Assembly: GCA_951813625.1 (NCBI GenBank)
Contig: CATOTS010000005.1
Span: 186,001 to 250,000 of the forward strand
DNA: 64,000 nt
Reading direction: 5' to 3'
Origin: an uncultured Caldilineaceae bacterium
GTDB lineage: Bacteria > Chloroflexota > Anaerolineae > Caldilineales > Caldilineaceae
Shown in pieces: positions 8,321-19,550 of the stretch. Below the pieces are notes generated by a model. The model did no database searches, had not been told where the DNA came from, and saw only the letters and a list, made by a program, of their open reading frames with translations. The position numbers were made by a program, and so were the translations under genes. Every line of letters starts with the position of its first letter. Within the stretch, counting starts at the first letter, position 1.

Positions 8321-9358
8321 ATGAAGAACATACTGGTAACCGGCGGCGCCGGCTTTATAGGCTGTAACTTTGTACGCTTCCTCCTGCGGAACGACCCGGG
8401 CGTACACGTTACCGTATACGACAAGCTGACCTACGCCGGCCGCCTCGAAAACCTGGCCGATGTTGAAAGCCGCTTCGGCGCCCGTTACGCATTTGTGCAC
8501 GGCGACATCTGCGATGCTTCGACGGTGGAAGAAACCGTCGGCCGCTATGACATCGACACAATCGTAAACTTCGCCGCTGAAACCCACGTCGACCGGTCGA
8601 TACTCGATCCTGACGCCTTTGTCCGGACCGATGTCTTTGGGACCTACGTCCTTCTCGAGGCAGCGCGCAAGCGTGGAAATCTTCGCTTCCATCAGGTTAG
8701 CACTGACGAAGTGTACGGACACATCGAAGGGGACCATCGTTCTGGCGAAGGCGACCCCCTGGCCCCCCGCAGCCCCTATTCCGCCAGCAAAGCCAGCGCC
8801 GACCTTTTCGTCAACGCCTATCACGTCACCTACGGTCTGCCGGTAACGATAAGCCGCGGGGCCAACAACGTTGGTCCTTACCAATACCCCGAAAAGGTAG
8901 TCCCTCTCTTCATCACCAACGCGCTCAGCTCCATACCATTGCCCGTCTACGGTGACGGCCAGCAGATGCGTGACTACCAGTACGTCCTTGACCACTGTTC
9001 GGCGATGCTTCTGATCATCCAGGAAGGAAGTTTCGGCGAGGCCTACAACGTCGGCACCGGCCGCGAGATGACCAATTTGAGCATGGTGGAGATTCTGCTC
9101 GACGAGCTGAAGGCGCCCCGCAGCCTCATCCAACACGTGGAAGACCGCGAAGGACACGACCGTCGCTACAGTCTGGACGTCGGCAAAGTGATGGCCTTGG
9201 GTTGGGAACCGGAACACGACCCGGAAGAGGCCATTCGGGCGACCGTCCGCTGGTACAGGGACAATGAATCATGGTGGAAGCCGATTCGCGGCGGTGAGTT
9301 CCAGGAATACTACGATCAGGTTTATGGGGATCGCAAGACACTCGAAGTCGACGGATGA
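8321..9358 (+). CDS. rfbB: dTDP-glucose 4,6-dehydratase
   Basis: An NAD-dependent extended SDR that forms dTDP-4-keto-6-deoxyglucose from dTDP-glucose, acting after RfbA. The 345-residue product has Rossmann motif TGGAGFIG at 7-14, NFAAETHVDRSI, the catalytic STDEVYG region, and YSASKAS with the active-site Tyr and Lys. ATG 8321 places the Rossmann strand at the N terminus; the longer frame from 8117 overlaps the previous gene. rfbC and rfbD are not in the window, so the final sugar may be completed elsewhere. Confidence 0.95.
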   Translation: MKNILVTGGAGFIGCNFVRFLLRNDPGVHVTVYDKLTYAGRLENLADVESRFGARYAFVHGDICDASTVEETVGRYDIDTIVNFAAETHVDRSILDPDAFVRTDVFGTYVLLEAARKRGNLRFHQVSTDEVYGHIEGDHRSGEGDPLAPRSPYSASKASADLFVNAYHVTYGLPVTISRGANNVGPYQYPEKVVPLFITNALSSIPLPVYGDGQQMRDYQYVLDHCSAMLLIIQEGSFGEAYNVGTGREMTNLSMVEILLDELKAPRSLIQHVEDREGHDRRYSLDVGKVMALGWEPEHDPEEAIRATVRWYRDNESWWKPIRGGEFQEYYDQVYGDRKTLEVDG

Positions 9359-10303
9359 ATCCCACTTCGATCCGTCCGGCACAATCGGAAGACCTGCCGG
9401 AGATGTATAGTTTGCTTGCTGAGGCCTCGCGCTCATTCGCAAATGTAGATGTCGGAGACCTGCCTGGACTCCTTCGAGAAAGTCCGGGAACAGCCGTCCA
9501 GGTAGATACGAAGAAAATATCGGGCTTTGTGATACTTCAACAGGAAGATTGGGCCGATGAACAGTCTGGGAACGCTCCTGCCAGGGTGGCGCTGCGGGCA
9601 ACTGCCAGCAAGTATCCTGGCGCGAAGGCCCGCAAGCAGTTTTCTGCGCTTTTCCAGTGTGCCGAGGCGACCCTGCCGGCCCGGCCGGCCGGTCAACTGT
9701 TCTTTGCTTTGACCGACCAAAACTGGCTGCAGGCCAGCCTGAGTGAAGCTGGATTCGAGCGTCACGACTCGATTCGCTTCTACGAAAGAAGCGGACCGGT
9801 GGCGCAGCCGCAACACCAGCCTGCCCATTTGCTTCCAGCGGATCGATCCGACTTGCCGCACATTGTTCGCGTCGATTCAGCAGCATTCGAACCACTTTGG
9901 CGCCTGGGCGCTACGGAGTTGGCTCGCTTGTACCAAGAATGTCGCATTGAGGTCGCAGTCCGAAATGGGATAAAGGTGGGATACGCTGCGCTGAACCTGT
10001 ACACGGACGGGGACAGGCGTGACGAGAAAGCTGCACAACTCGTGAGGCTTGCCGTTCACACCGCACGCGCAGGATCTCGGCATTGGCAGACAACTGTTGG
10101 TTTCCAGCCTCCTCCATGCCAACGCGCAGGGCATTCACCGCGTCTTCCTCAATACGCAGGAAAGCAATCGTTCTCTCGCAGAGACTCTATGAATCCATGC
10201 AATTCGCAAGCGCGGTCGAGCAGTTCCGGTATTTGTCAGAAGTGATTCCTTTCGCCGCGACTAGCGCCCTATTCGAGCCTGCACTCGCTACGAAATCCTG
10301 CCA
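9355..10303 (+). pseudogene. GNAT acetyltransferase broken by two frameshifts
   Basis: Begins at ATG 9355, overlapping the rfbB stop. The N-terminal part (IRPAQSEDLPEMYSLL) and a second domain (about residue 160 on, LLPADRSDLPHIV) look like tandem GNAT folds. The acetyl-CoA motif is split: frame 1 reads RLAVHTARAG to about 10074, the expected LGIGRQLLVSSLL continues in frame 2 (from 10076) up to SLAETL-stop, and RLYESMQF continues in frame 3 from about 10176. One extra base near 10075 and another shift near 10172-10178 explain this. The 3' limit is approximate. It is either a decaying gene or a stretch with assembly errors. Confidence 0.75.
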
Positions 10304-10415
10304 GACTAGACGAATTCCCAATCAGTTTCAGCGATTTTCCCCGACAAGACTTAGCCAGCGCTCCATCCTCGTTTCACGGACATCCGCAAGACCAGCGGCA
10401 AGAACGGACAGTTCC

Positions 10416-11491
10416 ATGCGGACAAGGCGTCGTGCCAGATCAAACAGGAGTGGGATAGCAACCCTGACCGCTGCTGAAAGAAAGATCTACCGTCACGTCC
10501 TTATCACCACGGGGCTTTATTTGTCGCTGCTCGCGCTGGGCTCCATCGGTTACTTTCTGCTCGAAGGCTGGCACTGGACCGACAGCCTGTACATGACGTT
10601 ATCACGGTCAGCACCGTTGGATTCGGTGAGATTCGCCCCCTCTCGCCGGTCGGGCGCGTCTTTACCGGGTTCATGATCATCTTGGGTGTCACAGTCACGG
10701 CCTACACGTTGAGCACCGTCGTTGACTTCATCGTGGCCGGAGAGTTTCGCAACCTGTTGTGGAGAAGGCGAATGCAATATCGGAATTGGTAAAACTGACA
10801 GGCCACTTCATCGTCTGCGCATACGGAAGAGTCGGGGAACAGGTCGTAAACGAGCTCCTCGTGAACAAGGTCCGGCTTGTCGTCGTCGAAACCCGCTTAG
10901 GACTTGCGCCGGATATGGAGAACCTGGACGTCATCCTGGTCGAAGGTAACGCCACCGATGACGCAGTCCTGATTGAGGCCGGCATCGAGCAAGCGGCAGG
11001 GATCTGTTGCTGTCTGCCGAACGACTCCGACAATGTTTACGTGGCGCTTACAGCACGTTCGCTCAACCCACACCTGACCATCATTTCGCGCGCCAATAGC
11101 CACGAGAGCGAAGGGAAGCTCCAGATGGCCGGCGTTGATCATGTCATCAATCCCTACGTGACCAGCGGTCGCCGCATGGCTCGACCAATTGATCCATCCA
11201 AACATCTTGGAGTTTATGGACGTTGTCATGCACCGCGGGGAAGTGGACATTCTCATCGAGGATATTGGCTTGAGTGAACGTTCGACGCTGCGCGACCAGA
11301 CAATTGATCAAACGGAGATCCGCAGGAGAATCGGCGCCAACATTCTCGCAGTAAGGAGGCCGGACGGCGAAATATTCGTGAATCCTCCCGTAGAATTCGC
11401 CCTGCGCAGCGGCGACACGCTTGTCGCCCTGGGTACGCCCGACCAGCTCGACATGCTGGCCACCGAGGCAGATGACCAGCGACGCGCATAA
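10416..11491 (+). pseudogene. TrkA-type K+ channel gene broken by three frameshifts
   Basis: Reading across frames gives a complete two-TM K+ channel with RCK domains. Frame 3 carries TM1 (HVLITTGLYLSLLALGSIGYFLLEG) and the pore helix to YMT (about 10597). Frame 2 then carries the selectivity filter TVGFGE and TM2 (FMIILGVTVTAYTLSTVVDFIV) to a stop at 10790. Frame 1 (from 10759) carries RCK_N with AYGRVG. Frame 2 from about 11180 carries LIHPNILEFMDVV and TrkA_C to 11491. Single-base indels near 10597, 10770-10790 and 11179 would restore one reading frame. It adjoins another frameshifted gene, so local sequence error is a serious alternative to true decay. Confidence 0.8.
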
Positions 11492-11623
11492 AGGGCGAAT
11501 GAGTCCCCCACTCAATCTCCGGCGGCCATGGCCCCGACCCAACTGACTGAATCGCAAAGTCAGAGGTGGTCTTTGAAAAAAGAGGTTAGCAAAGCAAGGT
11601 CCGCCCAGAGCGGTGAGGGGCTT

Positions 11624-11652
11624 TTGTCAGCCCGCTGCCATGGGGCTATAAT
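11624..11652 (+). promoter_or_regulatory. Probable recO promoter
   Basis: TTGTCA (11624-11629), a 17-bp spacer and consensus TATAAT (11647-11652). The expected start of transcription (about 11659) leaves a leader of roughly 120 nt before the chosen recO ATG. Confidence 0.6.
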
Positions 11653-11782
11653 CTGGTCGCAACGAAGTTCGCGGCGAGAACAACAATGCCATCCAAAGGC
11701 AGTTCCGGCGTGCCCTCTGGACGATACAACTTGTTACCAGCAAAATCGACAAAAATTCTGGCGCCAATCCTGCGAGCCACCA

Positions 11783-12643
11783 ATGTCGGAGCGTAGCCAC
11801 TCGTACCGTACGAGAGCGGTAATCCTTCGCAGACGGAATTACGGCGACGCCGACCGGATCCTGACGGTCTACACACCTTCGTTCGGCAAACGCTTTTTCA
11901 TCGCCAAAGGAGCGCGCAAGACCGCGAGCCGAAAGGCCGGTCACCTGGAGCTGTTTAACCACGCCAATCTTCTCCTTGCCCAAGCCCGCACCTGGGACAT
12001 CATCACAGAGAGCGTAACAGTCGAGAGCTACCTGGGTCTTCGGGCCGACCTGGACAGCATCAGCCAGGCCGCTTACATTTGCGAACTCGTCGACGCATTC
12101 AGCGGCGAGGACGACGAGAATCGGCCGCTGTGGGAATTGCTCCTTTTGTCTTTGCGCGAACTCAATGCAAAGAGGGAAGGCGGAACACTGCTTCTGCGCT
12201 GGTTTGAATTGAAGCTGCTTGTGCTGATGGGCTTTCAGCTTCAGCTTTTCGGCTGCCTCGGCTGTGGGGAGGAGCTGCGAGCGGTGAAGAACTATCTACA
12301 CTTCCATGCCGGTGGCGTCTATTGCCCCGTCTGCGGTCAGACTTTGAAAGGCGCCGAACCAATCGCGCCGCAAGTCCTCAAAATACTTCGCCACCTGACG
12401 CGTGTCGAGTGGCCGGAGGTCCGAAATCTGCAGCTTCGACAGGCCACGGCGCGGTCAGTCGAAGACGTTCTGCAGCGCTACCTGGTCACCGTTCTCGAAC
12501 GTCGATTGAAATCAGTGGACTTCTTGCGCCGCTTGCGGCTCGCGCCGGTGCCCAGCGCCGCGCCCGCGGAGAACGCTGCGCCTGCTCCGGTCGGCCAAGA
12601 CGTCGACGAACACCCGCACAGTCCTGGCACAGGCGGCCATTAG
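11783..12643 (+). CDS. recO: DNA repair protein RecO
   Basis: RecF-pathway mediator that helps load RecA onto SSB-coated single-stranded DNA. The 286-residue product has an N-terminal OB fold (YRTRAVILRRRNYGDADRIL), an alpha-helical middle, and a zinc site CLGCG...CPVCG at about 150-180. The C-terminal 30 residues are alanine/proline-rich and not conserved in the family. ATG 11783 gives the normal family N terminus; no strong Shine-Dalgarno is seen. It ends 4 bp before the next gene. Confidence 0.9.
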   Translation: MSERSHSYRTRAVILRRRNYGDADRILTVYTPSFGKRFFIAKGARKTASRKAGHLELFNHANLLLAQARTWDIITESVTVESYLGLRADLDSISQAAYICELVDAFSGEDDENRPLWELLLLSLRELNAKREGGTLLLRWFELKLLVLMGFQLQLFGCLGCGEELRAVKNYLHFHAGGVYCPVCGQTLKGAEPIAPQVLKILRHLTRVEWPEVRNLQLRQATARSVEDVLQRYLVTVLERRLKSVDFLRRLRLAPVPSAAPAENAAPAPVGQDVDEHPHSPGTGGH

Positions 12644-12647
12644 GCTG

Positions 12648-13304
12648 ATGAAACTAATTTACGCCGCACGCTTTGCCGGCGTTACGTTTCTGATCGCCGG
12701 TATCTACTCAACATCTGTGTTGCAGCCCATTTACAAGCTCATGATCGACGGGCAGCAACAGTCAAGCTGGCTTGTCGAGGTCATGCCTCGATGGAGTTTC
12801 GGCGGATGGCTTTTGTTGCTTTCAATCCTGGCGTGGATGACCCTCCTGGTAACCTTGATGTACAGCTACTCACCCGTGCATCGAGTCAGCACGACGATGC
12901 AGTCGGGGTTGATTGTAATCGCTGCCCTGCTTCTAATCCTCGGAATCCTGATGGGTCTGACACGTTTGGAGGTGCTTGCCGCCGGGAACGGTGGCCCGAA
13001 TCTGCTGGCGACGACTCCTCTAGGAGTTTCCCTCCTGGAAAATACCGCCGTAGCAGTGTTAAGAGCAGGTCTGTTGATGGGTGGGGGCGTTTCAGCCTGG
13101 ATTGGAATCGATCTGGCGCGGCTGAAGAAACTTCCGCCTCTCGTGCTGGCGCCGGAGATTATCGCAGGCGTGGTAATGGTGCCGGCGCCCTTCACAGGCC
13201 TCGCCACCTGGCAACTCCTGATCGCTCTGGCCGGCTTTCTCGTCTTTTGCCTTGTCCTTGGGGCCAGGCGCACGCTGCCGGCCGCCTTTCCTCCCCTCAG
13301 TTAG
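12648..13304 (+). CDS. Uncharacterised polytopic membrane protein
   Basis: A 218-residue hydrophobic protein with about six predicted TM segments: near 5-28, 45-70, 80-100, 125-150, 165-185 and 188-208. No catalytic motif is recognised. It starts 4 bp after the recO stop, so the two are probably translated from one message. Confidence 0.75.
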   Translation: MKLIYAARFAGVTFLIAGIYSTSVLQPIYKLMIDGQQQSSWLVEVMPRWSFGGWLLLLSILAWMTLLVTLMYSYSPVHRVSTTMQSGLIVIAALLLILGILMGLTRLEVLAAGNGGPNLLATTPLGVSLLENTAVAVLRAGLLMGGGVSAWIGIDLARLKKLPPLVLAPEIIAGVVMVPAPFTGLATWQLLIALAGFLVFCLVLGARRTLPAAFPPLS

Positions 13305-13332
13305 CCCGGCGCGCGCGACGCTTGCAATCCGC

Positions 13333-15432
13333 CTACTCCGGGTTCATTACAAGAATTCGCAACCCGTTTACGACAACGATCAAGGTGCTGCCTTCGTGTC
13401 CGAGGACGCCTACCGGCAGCGGTAGACGGAATTCGGGCAGAAAGATTGGCGCTACTATCGTCAGCAGGACCAAGGTCAGGATCGCCGCCACAGAAACATA
13501 GATATTCTGACGCACAATGTCGCGCGCGCGGCGGCTGAGGCGCAGCATAAACGGGAGCTTGCCCAGATCGTCTGACATGAGCACAATATCGGCAGTCTCC
13601 AGGGCAACGTCCGTTCCGGCGCCGCCCATGGCGATGCCGAGGTCCGATGTCGCCAGGGCCGGCGCGTCATTTATGCCATCACCAACCATGGCGACGGTCC
13701 CTGTTTCCCGCAAATTTTCGACGATTTCCACCTTCTGTTCAGGCAGGAGCTCCGAATAAACATCCTGCAGCCCGACCTTGGCCGCAATTGCTTCGGCTAC
13801 GTCGCGGTTGTCTCCGGTTAGGATCGCAATGCGCGCTACCCCCATCTCCCTCAGGTCCGCAACCGTTTCGGCCGCGTCGGCGCGTAACGTATCGCTTACA
13901 GCGATGAAGCCGACGGCCTCCCAGTCCTTTCCGGGCCCACTTGAAGGTGTCGCCTCGGAAGGCGCAGCGTTCCCGGAATCCTGTCCCCAAACCTTCGACC
14001 CTTCCAAAGAACTGCTGCGTCGTGCGACCAGGATTGCAGTCTTGCCCTGCCCCTGCAAATGCCGGCCGATCTTGCGCACCTCTTGCGATAACTCGACTGC
14101 CTCGCTCTCGAAGAGTTTGGCGCCGCCAACATAAACAATTTCTTCGTGCCCGTCCCGTGTGAAGACCGCCTGCACACCATGCCCGGCAACGCCCCGAAAA
14201 TCCCTCGGCGTTTCGACCGCGAGGTCCATGTCTTGCGCCCGCCTGAGGACCGCCCTGCCAATCGGATGTTCGCTCAGGCTTTCAGCGCCGGCGGCTATGG
14301 AGATGACCTCCTCCTCACGGTAGCCATTGAACGGGACCACGTCGGTCAGCTGGTGCTCTCCGTAGGTCAGCGTACCCGTCTTGTCAAAAGCCAGTATGTC
14401 GAGATTGGCGGCCCTTTCCAGGTGGGCGCCGCCTTTGAAGAGCACACCGCCCCGCGCGGCAGCCGCGATCGCGCTGAGGATAGATGCCGGTGTACTGATA
14501 ATGAGGGCACAGGGACTTGCCACCACCAAGAGCGTCATTGCCCGGTAGAGCGTCCGCTCAAACGGCTCGCTTCCAAAGATGAACGGAACCAGAACCGCCA
14601 GTGCCGTTGCGGCAATTACGGCCAGGGTATAAGGCTGGCTGAAGCGGTCGATAAACTGCTGGGTCGGCGCGGCGTTTTCCTGTGCTTCCTCCACCAGCCC
14701 GATGATCTTGCTTATCGTGCTCTCTGATGCCCGCTTCGTCACCTGCACCTCGATCGCGCCGCTGCCGTTGATCGTGCCGGAGAACACGGCATCTCCTGCA
14801 GCCTTGAAGACCTGCATACTTTCTCCGGTGATGGGGCTCTGGTCGACGTGCGTCGTCCCCTGCAATACCGTGCCGTCCACCGGCATTCGCTCACCTGGTC
14901 TGACGACGACGATGTCGCCGATTGCAAGCGAATCGATATTCTGTTCAACAACTTCGCCTTCAAATCGCACCCAGGCCGTGTCCGGTCGCAGTTCAGCCAG
15001 CCCGCCGATTGCTTTGCGCGTGCGGTCCGAGGCGAACTGCTCCAACGCGCCGCTGAGCGAAAACAGAAAAAGCAGCAGTGCCCCTTCCTCCCACTCGCCG
15101 ATGGCAGCCGCTCCCAGGGCCGCAGCAATCATGAGAAATTCGATGTTAAGGACACCCTGCCGCGCGCAGGCCAGCGCACACTTTGTGCCTGTATACCCTC
15201 CTGCCGCGTAGGCTATCATTGCCATGCCGACCACCAGCCACTGAGGCAGCACTCCGAAAACTGAGCCGCCCAACCAGCCAACCAGCAGCGCCGCCAGCGT
15301 AACCGCAGACAGCAGCAACTCTGGATTACCGCGCCAGAACTCCTTCGACAAGGTCGCCCAGGGAGCGAACGCAAGGGGCGACAGCTGGGCTCTGTTGCTT
15401 TCGATTGACCGTTCAAAGGAACGTGTGGACAT
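13333..15432 (-). CDS. P1B-4-type heavy-metal transporting ATPase (Fe/Co/Zn efflux)
   Basis: A 699-residue P-type ATPase with no N-terminal metal-binding domain. Seen: the TGES actuator motif, the M6 motif SPCALIIST, phosphorylation site DKTGTLT, the HPIGRAV nucleotide-binding motif, GDGINDAPAL, and C-terminal HEGSTLIVVVNGLRIL. SPC in M6 with HEG(S/G)T in the last TM defines subgroup P1B-4; characterised members export Fe(II), Co(II) or Zn(II) (CtpD, CoaT, PfeT). ATG 15432 lies 17 bp after the fur stop, forming a regulator-transporter pair. By analogy with PerR-controlled PfeT I infer Fe(II) efflux, but the metal is not proven. A longer frame to 15567 overlaps fur and is rejected. Confidence 0.9.
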   Translation of the reverse strand: MSTRSFERSIESNRAQLSPLAFAPWATLSKEFWRGNPELLLSAVTLAALLVGWLGGSVFGVLPQWLVVGMAMIAYAAGGYTGTKCALACARQGVLNIEFLMIAAALGAAAIGEWEEGALLLFLFSLSGALEQFASDRTRKAIGGLAELRPDTAWVRFEGEVVEQNIDSLAIGDIVVVRPGERMPVDGTVLQGTTHVDQSPITGESMQVFKAAGDAVFSGTINGSGAIEVQVTKRASESTISKIIGLVEEAQENAAPTQQFIDRFSQPYTLAVIAATALAVLVPFIFGSEPFERTLYRAMTLLVVASPCALIISTPASILSAIAAAARGGVLFKGGAHLERAANLDILAFDKTGTLTYGEHQLTDVVPFNGYREEEVISIAAGAESLSEHPIGRAVLRRAQDMDLAVETPRDFRGVAGHGVQAVFTRDGHEEIVYVGGAKLFESEAVELSQEVRKIGRHLQGQGKTAILVARRSSSLEGSKVWGQDSGNAAPSEATPSSGPGKDWEAVGFIAVSDTLRADAAETVADLREMGVARIAILTGDNRDVAEAIAAKVGLQDVYSELLPEQKVEIVENLRETGTVAMVGDGINDAPALATSDLGIAMGGAGTDVALETADIVLMSDDLGKLPFMLRLSRRARDIVRQNIYVSVAAILTLVLLTIVAPIFLPEFRLPLPVGVLGHEGSTLIVVVNGLRILVMNPE

Positions 15433-15449
15433 TCCTGACACCTCTCGAC

Positions 15450-15971
15450 TTACGCCCCGCTCACTCTGGCGTCCAGCTTGCGGCGCAATCCCGCAGCAGA
15501 ACGTTCCGGCCGCCCCTTCGGGCCGCGCAGCCATCTGCCGATCTCTTCCCGTTTGGCCTGCTGGCAATCAGGGCAGAATCCGGTAACCTGCACCTGCAAG
15601 GTAGTTGCGCGGAAGCCGGAATTCTGAAAGATGCTGTCCATCAACATGTCCGGCGCCAGGTTCTCCTGGAGGTCCGTCACCTGGTGGCAACGCAGACAGA
15701 CCATGTTGATGTGGGGCGATGCGTCCAGCTCGTAATGGGTGTGCTCGGTACCGGCGCTGATTTCGATAATGGCGCCCAGGTCGCGCAACGTATTGAGCGT
15801 GTTGTAGACCGTGGCCTGGCTGATCTCCGGGTGCTGCCGGTGCACGGCCTCATAGACCTGCGACGGCGTGGGATGGCTGTTGGTCTTGGAGAGAAATTCG
15901 CACACTGCAGCTCGCTGGCTTGTAACTCGCAGACCGGCGCGCTTGAGAGTTTCGATGAAACGAGCAGACAT
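15450..15971 (-). CDS. Fur-family metalloregulator (PerR-like)
   Basis: A 173-residue winged-helix repressor. Residues 1-80 hold the DNA-binding domain with recognition helix SQATVYNTLNTL. The dimerisation domain has two CxxC structural zinc pairs, CLRC and CPDC. Candidate regulatory-metal ligands are the HPT histidine near residue 33, LDASPH and TDL. The position that is the second His of HxH in PerR reads N here (PHIN), so sensing may differ from B. subtilis PerR. ATG 15971 follows GAGGAA at good spacing; an upstream TTG at 15992 is less likely. About 30 C-terminal residues are basic and unique. It probably controls itself, the downstream ATPase and perhaps clpC through the adjacent operators. 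Confidence 0.9.
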   Translation of the reverse strand: MSARFIETLKRAGLRVTSQRAAVCEFLSKTNSHPTPSQVYEAVHRQHPEISQATVYNTLNTLRDLGAIIEISAGTEHTHYELDASPHINMVCLRCHQVTDLQENLAPDMLMDSIFQNSGFRATTLQVQVTGFCPDCQQAKREEIGRWLRGPKGRPERSAAGLRRKLDARVSGA

Positions 15972-15992
15972 GGGCAGTTCCTCAGGAGCCAA

Positions 15993-16007
15993 TTAGAACC
16001 AATCTAA
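15993..16007. promoter_or_regulatory. Fur/Per-box-like operator, downstream site
   Basis: TTAGAACCAATCTAA, an imperfect 7-1-7 dyad. It lies just downstream of the fur -10, over the expected start of transcription, so a bound repressor would block initiation. Confidence 0.6.
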
Positions 16008-16018
16008 ATTTCAAGAAT

Positions 16019-16047
16019 ATCTTAGCGCTCCGCAAGCAGACTGTCAA
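16019..16047 (-). promoter_or_regulatory. fur promoter
   Basis: On the minus strand: perfect -35 TTGACA (16042-16047), a 17-bp spacer and -10 TAAGAT (16019-16024). It lies between two Per-box-like dyads and 48 bp upstream of the fur ATG. Confidence 0.75.
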
Positions 16048-16054
16048 GTTTTGA

Positions 16055-16069
16055 TTAGAATAATTCTAA
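16055..16069. promoter_or_regulatory. Perfect Per-box-like operator, upstream site
   Basis: TTAGAATAATTCTAA is a perfect 7-1-7 palindrome that closely resembles the Per box (TTATAATNATTATAA). It lies upstream of the fur -35 and in the shared fur-clpC intergenic region. Confidence 0.75.
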
Positions 16070-16122
16070 GTTAAGGAAGTTGAGACATCTGGATGTCAAA
16101 TGAGACTCGCCTCTCGTAATGA

Positions 16123-16148
16123 AATTCTAATGTTGCTCAATTCTAATG
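16123..16148. repeat. Direct repeat AATTCTAATG, two copies
   Basis: Copies at 16123-16132 and 16139-16148, 16 bp apart. Each contains the half-site ATTCTAA of the neighbouring operator, so they may be further Fur-family half-sites on the clpC side. Confidence 0.5.
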
Positions 16149-16252
16149 ATGATGAAAGAATGATTTACTATATGTTGACCACATTTGCAGTTGAATCGCG
16201 CCATGAGTGGAATCTTGTGACATTTCCGCTCAGTCCGTAAGGATTAAAGACT

Positions 16253-18787
<2,535 letters not shown>

Positions 18788-18837
18788 GCTCGGCGCTTCC
18801 AGCCGGCCCGCCAGCAATTGCGATTATCTACAAGCCT

Positions 18838-19476
18838 ATGTCGCCCGGAGCAAGACCCGCCTACCGCATCGAGACTGAACGTACGGTTTTGCGATGCTGG
18901 CAACCGCAGGACGCAGAGCTGCTCCTGCGGTCCATCGCCCAGAGCATCGACCATTTGCGTGCATGGATGCCTTGGGCTTCAGGCGAGCCGTCCACACTGG
19001 AAGAAAAGAGCGCGCAGTTGCGCCGCTGGAGAGCAGCGTTCGACCTCGACGAAGATTACGTCTACGGTATCTTCTCCCCGAACGAGAAAGCAGTTTGGGG
19101 CGGAACCGGGCTTCACAAAAGACTGACGGGCGAAGCCCTGGAGATTGGCTATTGGATCCACGTGGACCAGGTCAACCAAGGACTGGCAACAGAGACCACG
19201 GCGGCCCTGTCCCGAATCGCAATTGAGGTCCACAAAGTCGACCGGGTCGAGATCCATTGCGACCCGACCAACGTGCGCAGCGCCGCCATTCCACGCAATT
19301 TGGGGTTTGTGCTGGAAGCCACACTGGGCCGCAGAGCCGCAGGAACCGATGGCTCGCCGCGTGACGTGATGATCTGGACTCTCTTCAGCGATACCTATTC
19401 AGGTACACCCGTAGCAGACGCTCCGATTCGGGCCTTTGATGTCGTCGGAAGCGAGATTCCTTTCCCCGCAACTTGA
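18838..19476 (+). CDS. GNAT acetyltransferase, RimJ/RimL type
   Basis: A 212-residue member of the ribosomal-protein N-acetyltransferase-like GNAT group. It opens with RIETERTVLRCWQPQDAELL, has SIDHLRAWMPWA, EIGYWIHVDQVNQGLATETT (acetyl-CoA motif A, QGLAT) and the terminal strand CDPTNVRSAAIPRNLGF. Substrate is unknown; members acetylate protein N termini or small amines. The start at ATG 18838 gives the normal family N terminus. Confidence 0.85.
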   Translation: MSPGARPAYRIETERTVLRCWQPQDAELLLRSIAQSIDHLRAWMPWASGEPSTLEEKSAQLRRWRAAFDLDEDYVYGIFSPNEKAVWGGTGLHKRLTGEALEIGYWIHVDQVNQGLATETTAALSRIAIEVHKVDRVEIHCDPTNVRSAAIPRNLGFVLEATLGRRAAGTDGSPRDVMIWTLFSDTYSGTPVADAPIRAFDVVGSEIPFPAT

Positions 19477-19550
19477 GTAGACGCGTACGCCAAATGCAAA
19501 CGAACGCGACGCAGTAGGATCAGTGCCCTCCGCAATTGAAGTCAGGCCCG

